Source: Gammaproteobacteria bacterium (GTDB taxonomy: Bacteria > Pseudomonadota > Gammaproteobacteria > Nitrococcales > Nitrococcaceae). From it: 5,473 bases of DNA. The DNA lies in assembly GCA_018334525.1 (NCBI GenBank), contig JAGXLT010000079.1, positions 1 through 5,473 on the forward strand. The letters run 5' to 3'. Shown here one piece after another: positions 1 to 5,473 of the stretch. How positions within the stretch are numbered: position 1 is the stretch's first letter; each line of letters opens with the position of its first letter. A model generated the notes under the pieces. It was not told the origin of the DNA. It saw only the letters and a program-made list of their open reading frames with translations, and ran no database searches. A program made the position numbers and the translations under genes.

Positions 1-1986
1 AAGCACACCCAGCGACAACGCAGCCTGTCCTAATAATGCCTCTTCGCTCGCACTGGCTTCGCCGGGCGGCCGCCCGGTCAGCAGATACGCAAGAATGCTG
101 GCCTGTTCCATGTAGGGATCAGAAAACAGCGTAATGCGCGGCTGAGACGGCTGGCCGGTCACGCGTACACCTGCCGTAATGTCTACGGCCTCTCGCACCG
201 CTTCAAGATCGACTCGAGGGTCGGTCAGCGGACCGGCAAAAATCAGACGCCCCCGTCTAATGGATAAGCGTTGGCCAAATACCTCATAGGCTGCATCGAC
301 CAGCTCAAGAATGCCTTCCGCCTCTGCAGCCGTTCCCCCGACCTGCTGCAATTGCAGCGCGCCGGTCAACCCGCCCGTTGCACCAAATCCCGAAAAGCGC
401 ACATCGTCGCCCAGTCGCAGCTGAATATGACTTCGAAGCGTGCGCTCCGTTGCGACTGTCTGCACGATCGGTTCACCGGCATCATCCACCAATACGGCAT
501 CATCTGATACGCGAACCGCTGCGGCCGGAGGCGCGGCCAACTGAATACGCGCCCACGGAATAAATAACTCGCCGCTCACACTGATTGACTCCTGCGCCAG
601 GCGGATCGCGATATCAGGGTCGAGTGACAAGCTGACTAGGCTTCCCTGATCAATTTCCAGTGCTTGACCGCTAATACGAAGTGCACCCCGCAATAGTCCA
701 TCAGACCACCCGAGCACGCCGGCGGCCTGCCCTTTCCCCTCGCCCGAGGCAAATTCCCCGTCAATGACGGCAACATTGCCCTCTAAAGCCACACTGAGTG
801 AGATACCCTCTATCGGATTGACAATTTGCGCGGGCAGCAGCGTTGCATCGCCTATCCGCAAAAGCCCATCAAATTCAGGCTGGGCAGGCGTACCACTCAG
901 CTCACCCGCCGCACGCAGTCGCCCCGATGCCGCGCGCACTGCCGGCAGAGCACCGGCAATCGGCGAAAGGTCTACGCCATCCAGCCACACGGAGCCGGAT
1001 AGCGCGGCTGCTTCGCTTAGTGGGTCATTCACATAAAAAGCAAATCCACCCGTGCCGATATCTGCTGAAGCAATGCCCACGCGCAGCCCGGCACGCGCAG
1101 CGGTGATATCAACATCAGCAACAACCCGCTGATAAGAAAGCGTAATAGGCGGCTCATCATCCGCCATATTCACCTCGATCCGAGCCGCGGGGCTATCCAT
1201 GGTGACTCGTGCGCGCGGCTCGGCATCGGGTGACCATAAAAGGTTGGCAGATCCTGCCATCGAGCCCGGCAGCACGAGGGTATCAGGGAGCCAGGGACGC
1301 AGGATCTCTAGGGGCAGCGTATCCATGCTCACATTAATCTGCCCGGCCTCTGGCGTGATATCAATCGGCTCGCTACAAAGCCGCAATGGCTGCCCTGCCC
1401 AACAATGTGGCTCTAACGTGACGCGCGGCTGTGCCGACGCCACTGTCATGCCAGGCGTGCCCTCAACGCTCCACGTTCCAACAGGAAGGGTCACTTCAGC
1501 CTGGTTAATCCGGCCCTGCCAGCTGAGCGACTCATCAAACGTCCCTTCCACCTTCAATTTGGCCCCAAGCTCATCGGCGGTAACGGCCTGCAGAGCAGCA
1601 CCGATCTGTCGGGTTGCCAGACTGAAATGCGCATCAGCCATCAGGTAATCGAGCGTCTGCACCTGCTCGCCCGATCGAACATTTATGCCTGACACGTAAA
1701 ACGTATCAAGACAGAACTCACGATTAAGCAGGCAATCCGGCTGCCAGCGCAGCACTGCTTTTTGAATACTGAGCTCAAGATCAGACTCGCCATCAACCCA
1801 GTGGATCTGATTCAGCGTCAGCCCATCAAGAAAAGAGCCGGAATCCACCGAAACCTGCAGCCCGGAGACCTGCCCCATGGCCCGATCTGCCAACCAGCGC
1901 GCACCTTCCGTAGTAGATAACAGCCACGCCAGCGCTAATGCACTGAGCATGACCAGGGCGATTAATAAGCGCAGCAGCCCGGCCAT
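1..1986 (-). CDS. tamB: Translocation and assembly module inner-membrane protein TamB (3' end cut off by the window)
   Basis: TamB is an AsmA-like protein anchored in the inner membrane that reaches through the periplasm to TamA. The family acts in outer-membrane protein assembly and, from more recent work, in phospholipid transport. My reverse-strand reading is open for 662 codons from ATG at 1986 to the window edge. Residues 4-23 are a hydrophobic signal anchor. The usual N-terminal TamB pattern follows (GSFLDGLTL near 50, LRW near 80). A middle segment has Cys195-Trp and Cys204, then RPWLPD near 230 and a Gly-rich beta-strand region. The C-terminal TamB/DUF490 signature is clear: GELFIPWARI at 472-481, SDDAV at 494-498, YEVFGQRLSIRRGRL at 567-581, FAGPLTDPR at 583-591, AGVRVTGQ at 605-612 and ILAYLLTGR at 631-639. 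That last motif normally lies about 110 residues from the end, so I predict roughly 770 residues in total, against 1259 in E. coli. The start overlaps the tamA stop (TAATG) with no clear Shine-Dalgarno site, which suggests translational coupling. Confidence 0.95.
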   Translation of the reverse strand, partial: MAGLLRLLIALVMLSALALAWLLSTTEGARWLADRAMGQVSGLQVSVDSGSFLDGLTLNQIHWVDGESDLELSIQKAVLRWQPDCLLNREFCLDTFYVSGINVRSGEQVQTLDYLMADAHFSLATRQIGAALQAVTADELGAKLKVEGTFDESLSWQGRINQAEVTLPVGTWSVEGTPGMTVASAQPRVTLEPHCWAGQPLRLCSEPIDITPEAGQINVSMDTLPLEILRPWLPDTLVLPGSMAGSANLLWSPDAEPRARVTMDSPAARIEVNMADDEPPITLSYQRVVADVDITAARAGLRVGIASADIGTGGFAFYVNDPLSEAAALSGSVWLDGVDLSPIAGALPAVRAASGRLRAAGELSGTPAQPEFDGLLRIGDATLLPAQIVNPIEGISLSVALEGNVAVIDGEFASGEGKGQAAGVLGWSDGLLRGALRISGQALEIDQGSLVSLSLDPDIAIRLAQESISVSGELFIPWARIQLAAPPAAAVRVSDDAVLVDDAGEPIVQTVATERTLRSHIQLRLGDDVRFSGFGATGGLTGALQLQQVGGTAAEAEGILELVDAAYEVFGQRLSIRRGRLIFAGPLTDPRVDLEAVREAVDITAGVRVTGQPSQPRITLFSDPYMEQASILAYLLTGRPPGEASASEEALLGQAALSLGVL
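62..77. repeat. Perfect 16-base palindrome inside tamB
   Basis: CCGGGCGG followed directly by its reverse complement CCGCCCGG, with no spacer. It lies in the codons for the conserved TGRPPG segment after ILAYLL in TamB. As RNA it could form at most a six-pair stem with a four-base loop. It most likely results from GC-rich Gly, Arg and Pro codons; no function is claimed. Confidence 0.4.
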
Positions 1987-1988
1987 TA
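1984..1988 (-). other. Overlapping stop/start junction, tamA to tamB (TAATG)
   Basis: The tamA stop TAA (1988-1986) shares its last base with the tamB start ATG (1986-1984). The 20 bases upstream hold no clear Shine-Dalgarno site. This is a standard translational-coupling arrangement and would help keep the two TAM subunits in proportion. Confidence 0.85.
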
Positions 1989-3737
1989 AAACGGAGGCCC
2001 GATCGATAAGTGCAGTCGCATTGGCAGGTCGTCACGGCTCACGCCCCAAGCAAGATCAATGCGCAACGGTCCCACCGGGGTGTTCCAACGCAAGCCAAAC
2101 CCCGTGCCGACTTCCACTTCCATTTCATCTAATTGATTAAACGCATTCCCTGCATCAGCAAACACTGCTGCGCGCCAACCGGCCTGCAGCGCACGACTGT
2201 ATTCCATGCTGCCTACCGCCAAATAGCGCCCACCGGTTACCTCACCGCTGGCATCCCGTGGGCCGAGACTGCGAAAACCGAATCCACGCACACTCTGATC
2301 GCCACCGGCAAAAAAGCGCAGAGATAACGGCGTATCACTGAAGTTATTCGTGGCAATTCCACCCCATTGTGCGCGCAGCTGAAAGCGATGCCGCTCGTTA
2401 ATGCTGCGCAGCCAGGTCTGATTGATTTGCAGGCGCGCGATATCGATATCAGAGAACACCTGGCGTGAGGCAAGCTGCAGTTCATAGCTTTGATAATCGC
2501 CCCAGTCGGGATCCAACCCCCCACGGGCGCGCGTGCGAGCAAAGCTCAGTCCGGGCAGCAGCAAGCGTGCACGACCCTCATCAAGGCCAACGCGAAATTT
2601 CTCATCAAGCAGTTGAATGGTCTGCGTGCGTGTCCATCCGGAACTGAAGGTAAGCCGCCGTCCTAATCCGAGTACCGCCCGCTCACTGCGATTGCCATCA
2701 ATTTTCTCATCCTCCCAGCCCGCATCGACGGTCAACTGATCACGCAATGGATCAGCCAATGGTATGGAATAACGCGCACTTATCGATTGGCGTAATTCTG
2801 ACAAACGCAGATCGGTATTGAATTGGTGGCCACGATTGTTGACGTAATGCCGCGTAAACCCCAACCGAATCCGCGGCCCTTCATCAGTGGAGTAGCCAGC
2901 GCCTGTCTGCACGGTATTGCGCGCGCGTGTTTCAAGTTCCGCTCGAATAGGCACCTGATTGTCTTTGGCAGCATCCCGCCGGGTCGTGACGACCACATCA
3001 GAAAAGTAACCACTTTCTAAAAGGCGCTGATTTAAGTCGACAATGGCCTCTGAGGTATACGGCGTACCGGGCTGAAACGGCACCAGACGATCCAGAAACT
3101 GCGCCTGAAACGGCACGGCAGAAAACTCGACCTCTCCCAACGAATACCGCGGGCCGGTTGCAAACTCCCAATCGATATCAGCCCAGGCCTGCTCAGAGTT
3201 AATAGCCAACCGTGACCGGGTGAAGTCATGATCAAAATAGCCCCGGCTCTGGGCTAAGTTGCGCAGCGCCGATTTACTTTGATCGTAATTGCCATGATGC
3301 AGTCCATCGCCCACTCGCAGAGGTAGCTCATCGAGCAACCCCAGCAGTTCGGCGTCGTCATCACCTTCGCCTGACAACTGCCAGCGAAATGCACGCAACA
3401 TGACCCGATCACCCGGTTCAATGGCAACTTGCAGTGTCCAGTGATCGGCATCCTGTGCCAGCCCAATTTCTACTTCCGGCTGGTAGTAGCCGACCGCCAT
3501 CAGCGCGTCGAGCACTCGCTGCCGCGCCCGATCCCGAAAAAACCGGGCCGCTAATGCGGACTGTATTTCGGTTCCATCATCAAGCCAGGCAAGCACATTC
3601 TCATAGGCCTGGCCTTCAACGCCCGTCACCTCGATCTTGACCGGGGATGCTGCCGCCGGCTGACCGAAACCTCCCTGCAACAGTACTAAAGCGAGCAATA
3701 ACCCGCGAATAGTCGATTGGGTTGTTGCTGCTTTCAC
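1986..3737 (-). CDS. tamA: Translocation and assembly module outer-membrane protein TamA (Omp85 family)
   Basis: TamA is the outer-membrane half of the TAM complex and a BamA relative. Its periplasmic POTRA domains meet TamB and its barrel helps insert outer-membrane proteins. The 583-residue product is close to the usual family length (E. coli TamA is 577). A signal peptide occupies residues 1-30, with a hydrophobic core at 13-20 and a likely cut after Ala-Ala-Ala at 28-30. Three POTRA domains follow at about 32-107, 108-194 and 195-270; the third carries PGTPY at 223-227 and LLESGYF at 239-245. The barrel fills about 271-583. It includes the Omp85 loop-6 motif with VRGF at 483-486, preceded by RFFAGGDQ, and ends in a terminal Phe as outer-membrane barrels do. 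No cysteine is present. The GTG start at 3735-3737 is the furthest upstream possible, because the in-frame TGA of the preceding gene touches it. Later starts would lose the signal peptide. No good Shine-Dalgarno site is visible, so reinitiation after the upstream gene is likely. Confidence 0.96.
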   Translation of the reverse strand: MKAATTQSTIRGLLLALVLLQGGFGQPAAASPVKIEVTGVEGQAYENVLAWLDDGTEIQSALAARFFRDRARQRVLDALMAVGYYQPEVEIGLAQDADHWTLQVAIEPGDRVMLRAFRWQLSGEGDDDAELLGLLDELPLRVGDGLHHGNYDQSKSALRNLAQSRGYFDHDFTRSRLAINSEQAWADIDWEFATGPRYSLGEVEFSAVPFQAQFLDRLVPFQPGTPYTSEAIVDLNQRLLESGYFSDVVVTTRRDAAKDNQVPIRAELETRARNTVQTGAGYSTDEGPRIRLGFTRHYVNNRGHQFNTDLRLSELRQSISARYSIPLADPLRDQLTVDAGWEDEKIDGNRSERAVLGLGRRLTFSSGWTRTQTIQLLDEKFRVGLDEGRARLLLPGLSFARTRARGGLDPDWGDYQSYELQLASRQVFSDIDIARLQINQTWLRSINERHRFQLRAQWGGIATNNFSDTPLSLRFFAGGDQSVRGFGFRSLGPRDASGEVTGGRYLAVGSMEYSRALQAGWRAAVFADAGNAFNQLDEMEVEVGTGFGLRWNTPVGPLRIDLAWGVSRDDLPMRLHLSIGPPF

Positions 3738-3740
3738 TCA
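3735..3740 (-). other. Abutting stop/start junction, DksA-like gene to tamA (TGA then GTG, same frame)
   Basis: On the minus strand the TGA stop at 3740-3738 is immediately followed by the GTG start of tamA at 3737-3735, with no base between and no frame change. No purine-rich Shine-Dalgarno site precedes the GTG; the nearby stretch is instead pyrimidine-rich (CCTCCTC, 3752-3746). Termination followed by reinitiation is the simplest reading. Readthrough of TGA would give a fused protein. Confidence 0.85.
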
Positions 3741-4130
3741 GAGCTGAGGAGGATGTCCGTTTGCGTGCTCAACACGCTCCTGACAACGAATACAACGCAA
3801 CGCTGACGGGTAGGCATGCAATCGCTCATAAGGAATGGACTCATCACAATCTATGCACACCCCGTAGCGCCCGTCATGCCAGGCACGCAGCGCCGCCTCA
3901 TTGGCCTGCAATTCGCGAATATGACGATCGATATCCGCATATTCAATATCCGCCAGCAGATCGACGACAGATTCATCTCCTGAATCTCTCACACGGTCCA
4001 TAATATCTTCTGCACGGTGCAGATCCGCGGCTCGCAATTCGCTGCGGATTTCCTCTTGCAAAGCCACCGTATGGGCTTGAAGTGACTGCCTTAGCGCTTG
4101 TCTTTGCTCATCAGTCAGCTGAGTGCTCAT
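3738..4130 (-). CDS. DksA/TraR-family C4 zinc-finger protein, 130 residues
   Basis: DksA-type proteins insert a coiled coil into the RNA polymerase secondary channel and alter promoter selection, often together with ppGpp. Residues 5-85 are charged and helix-forming, as in the DksA coiled coil. Cys92, Cys95, Cys113 and Cys116 form the C4 zinc site with exactly the spacing of E. coli DksA Cys114/117/135/138. An ungapped alignment from those cysteines back to the coiled-coil tip places Asp49, Asp52 and Ser54 at E. coli Asp71, Asp74 and Ala76. Both acidic tip residues are therefore kept, while the Ala is Ser. The N-terminus is about 22 residues shorter than that of E. coli DksA (151 residues), so this looks like a short paralogue and not the housekeeping dksA, although that cannot be confirmed here. 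The ATG is preceded by a good Shine-Dalgarno site and a plausible promoter. The gene leads directly into tamA. Family assignment is secure; RNA polymerase binding is inferred from the kept tip residues. Confidence 0.9.
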   Translation of the reverse strand: MSTQLTDEQRQALRQSLQAHTVALQEEIRSELRAADLHRAEDIMDRVRDSGDESVVDLLADIEYADIDRHIRELQANEAALRAWHDGRYGVCIDCDESIPYERLHAYPSALRCIRCQERVEHANGHPPQL

Positions 4131-4135
4131 CCTTA

Positions 4136-4142
4136 CTCTCCC
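4136..4142 (-). promoter_or_regulatory. Ribosome binding site of the DksA-like gene
   Basis: The minus strand reads GGGAGAG from 4142 to 4136. Its GGAG core sits 7 bases before the ATG at 4130. This is the only clear Shine-Dalgarno site among the four genes in the window. It supports that start and fits with ribosomes entering the operon here and reaching tamA and tamB by coupling. Confidence 0.65.
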
Positions 4143-4154
4143 ATTGCTCGCAGC

Positions 4155-4182
4155 ATGATATCCTTTCGCTATGTCTGATCAA
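4155..4182 (-). promoter_or_regulatory. Candidate sigma70 promoter for the DksA-like gene and tamAB
   Basis: Reading the minus strand, TTGATC (4182-4177) serves as a -35 box matching four of six consensus bases. TATCAT (4160-4155) serves as a -10 box matching five of six. The spacer is 16 bases. Transcription would start near 4148, giving a leader of roughly 18 bases that contains the Shine-Dalgarno site. The -35 box lies inside the first codons of the divergent GNAT-nitrilase gene. This is a by-eye match with fitting position and spacing, not a tested promoter. Confidence 0.5.
4156..4164 (+). promoter_or_regulatory. Possible extended -10 element for the GNAT-nitrilase gene
   Basis: The plus strand has TGATATCCT, an extended -10 pattern (TG, one base, then a TATAAT-like hexamer with four of six matches). 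No acceptable -35 box is present at 16-18 bases. A start 7 bases downstream would fall at about 4171, on the ATG itself, which would make the message leaderless and would fit the missing Shine-Dalgarno site. It overlaps the minus-strand -10 box. The real promoter could instead lie inside the DksA-like gene, so this is a weak call. Confidence 0.22.
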
Positions 4183-5473
4183 GATAACACTGGCGAAGAA
4201 CACCGGCTGCGTTTGCGGCATTTAAAACTGTCTGACTATGCAGACGTAAAAAAGATCATGGATGCCGTTTATCCGGATCTCGGCGGCGCCTGGACGCGTA
4301 AACAATTCAGCGCCCAAATCAATCGTTTTGCTGAAGGGCAAATCTGCATTGAAGACAACGGCCAGGTCGTGGCAGGCGCCATCTCGATGATCGTTGATTA
4401 TGATCGTTTCGGTGATCGGCATAAGTACAACGATATCACTAGCAATGGCTATCTGACACACCATAACCCCAACGGCGATGTGCTCTATGGCGTTGATATT
4501 TTTGTGCACCCGGATTATCGCGATATGCGCCTGGGTCGCCGGCTGTACGATGCCCGCAAAGAGCTCTGCCGCAGCTTAAACCTGCGCGCAATCGTGGCCG
4601 GCGGGCGAATGCCCGGCTATCGAGAGCATGCGGCTGAAATGCCGCCTGAGGAATATATCGATCTGGTTAAACGACGCGAGCTCTTTGACCCGATTCTCTC
4701 GTTTCAACTGGCCAACGACTTTCACGTGCGTCGCGTGATTACCGCCTACCTGCCGGAGGATACCGATTCTCGCTCTTATGCCACGCTTTTGCAGTGGGAT
4801 AACATTTTCTACGAAAGTGAGCGCACCCCACTGATTGGCGGGCGAAAATCAGCCGTTCGCGTGGGCACGGTGCAATGGCAGATGCGTCGGGTGACCAACT
4901 TTGAAGACCTGATGACGAACATCGAGTTTTTTGTAGATGCCATGGCCGGTTACAACTGCGACTTTATTCTATTTCCTGAGTTTTTTAACGCGCCATTGCT
5001 GGCACAGTTCAATCAGGAAGATCCCGCCGAAGCCATGCGCGGCCTATCCCAGTACACCAGCGAAATCGTCGATAAGATGAGCCGAATGGCCGTGTCGTAC
5101 AACATTAATATTATCGCGGGCTCGATGCCGGTTTACGATGATAATGCGCTGTATAACGTAGCCTATCTCTGCCATCGCAATGGTCATGTTGATCATCACT
5201 ACAAACTGCACCCTACGCCGGATGAGCGCTTTTATTGGGGTGTACAGGGCGGCGATAAACTCAAGGCATTTGATACCGACGTCGGCAAAATCGGAATTCT
5301 GGTTTGCTACGATGTAGAGTTTCCAGAAGTCTGTCGGCTTCTGGCTGATCAGGGCATGCAAATCCTCTTTGTGCCGTTTTGGACCGATACAAAAAACGCC
5401 TACCTTCGGGTGCGTCGATGTGCCCAGGCCCGTGCTATTGAAAATGAATGCTATGTGGCCATCACCGGCAGCG
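4171..5473 (+). CDS. GNAT acetyltransferase / carbon-nitrogen hydrolase (nitrilase superfamily) fusion protein, 3' end cut off
   Basis: My reading is open for 434 codons from ATG at 4171 to the window edge. An in-frame TGA at 4156-4158 makes this the first available ATG. Residues of about 10-215 form a GNAT-type acyl-CoA-dependent transferase domain: strand VDIFVHP at 108-114, then the acetyl-CoA loop region YRDMRLGRRLYDAR at 116-129. The nitrilase domain starts near VRVGTVQW (229-236). Its catalytic triad is complete: Glu270 in FPEFFN, Lys345 in YKLHPTP and Cys379 in LVCYDVEFPE. The later RCAQARAIENECYV (416-429) is also typical of the superfamily. About 70-90 C-terminal residues should lie beyond the window. 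The family acts on non-peptide C-N bonds, usually amides, with a covalent Cys intermediate. Fusion to a RimI-like acetyltransferase is a recognised nitrilase branch, but I know of no settled substrate. No signal peptide is seen, so the protein is probably cytoplasmic. It is transcribed divergently from the tam operon and no Shine-Dalgarno site is visible. Confidence 0.93.
   Translation, partial: MSDQDNTGEEHRLRLRHLKLSDYADVKKIMDAVYPDLGGAWTRKQFSAQINRFAEGQICIEDNGQVVAGAISMIVDYDRFGDRHKYNDITSNGYLTHHNPNGDVLYGVDIFVHPDYRDMRLGRRLYDARKELCRSLNLRAIVAGGRMPGYREHAAEMPPEEYIDLVKRRELFDPILSFQLANDFHVRRVITAYLPEDTDSRSYATLLQWDNIFYESERTPLIGGRKSAVRVGTVQWQMRRVTNFEDLMTNIEFFVDAMAGYNCDFILFPEFFNAPLLAQFNQEDPAEAMRGLSQYTSEIVDKMSRMAVSYNINIIAGSMPVYDDNALYNVAYLCHRNGHVDHHYKLHPTPDERFYWGVQGGDKLKAFDTDVGKIGILVCYDVEFPEVCRLLADQGMQILFVPFWTDTKNAYLRVRRCAQARAIENECYVAITGS

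Noticed and set aside
62..77. GC-rich perfect palindrome as a possible terminator or protein-binding site
   Set aside because: It has no loop and no T-run, and it lies within codons for a conserved TamB segment, so codon choice is the simpler explanation. It is listed only as a low-confidence repeat.
1199..1648. A 149-codon open frame on the plus strand, opposite tamB
   Set aside because: It is antisense to a well-supported tamB reading. Its translation is low-complexity and Arg/Ser/Pro rich, with no recognisable motif, as expected of a shadow frame.
2237..2542. A 101-codon open frame on the minus strand, in another frame inside tamA
   Set aside because: It overlaps the conserved TamA barrel, including the VRGF region, and its translation has no domain features.
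4133..4144. Three-codon frame (ATG GGA GAG TAA) just before the DksA-like start on the minus strand
   Set aside because: It coincides with the Shine-Dalgarno site itself and is explained by that sequence.
4155..4178. Tiny seven-codon frame ATG to TGA overlapping the GNAT-nitrilase start
   Set aside because: No ribosome site precedes it and such short frames arise by chance. It could be a leader peptide only if relatives keep it.
4222..4509. A 95-codon open frame on the minus strand, opposite the GNAT domain
   Set aside because: The GNAT reading on the plus strand explains this stretch fully. The antisense frame has no recognisable domain.
5044..5361. A 105-codon open frame on the minus strand, opposite the nitrilase domain
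   Set aside because: The plus strand here encodes the nitrilase catalytic Lys and Cys motifs without interruption. The antisense reading shows no family signature and no credible ribosome site.

Overview
This is a gene-dense piece of a proteobacterial chromosome, most likely from a gammaproteobacterium. It has a tamA-tamB pair, a DksA-type zinc-finger protein and moderately high GC by eye (mid-50s per cent, not computed). There are no RNA genes, mobile elements, CRISPR arrays or phage genes. Almost every base is coding and no gap exceeds 40 bases.

Minus strand, 4130 down to 1: three genes abut or overlap and look like one operon. First is a 130-residue DksA/TraR-type C4 zinc-finger protein (4130-3738). 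Next is tamA (3737-1986), an outer-membrane Omp85 protein with a signal peptide, three POTRA domains and a 16-strand-type barrel. Last is tamB (1986-1, cut off by the window), an inner-membrane-anchored periplasmic AsmA-like protein. The DksA-like stop codon is directly followed, in the same frame, by the tamA GTG start. The tamA stop overlaps the tamB start as TAATG. A plausible sigma70 promoter and a Shine-Dalgarno site precede the first gene. TamA and TamB form the translocation and assembly module that links the inner and outer membranes. A DksA-like RNA-polymerase-binding protein at the head of the same transcript suggests, by inference only, a link between stress or growth-rate control and envelope biogenesis.

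Plus strand, 4171 to the window end: a divergent gene encodes a two-domain enzyme, an N-terminal GNAT acetyltransferase fused to a nitrilase-superfamily amidohydrolase with Glu270, Lys345 and Cys379 as its catalytic triad. It is cut off by the window edge. Only 40 bases separate it from the DksA-like gene, so promoter elements for the two directions must overlap each other or the neighbouring coding sequence.

The points most worth a second look are the compact TamB, which appears to lack several hundred residues of the middle region found in E. coli TamB, the DksA-like protein leading the tam operon, the in-frame stop/start abutment, and the GNAT-nitrilase fusion of unknown substrate. I found no convincing evidence of a wholly new system.
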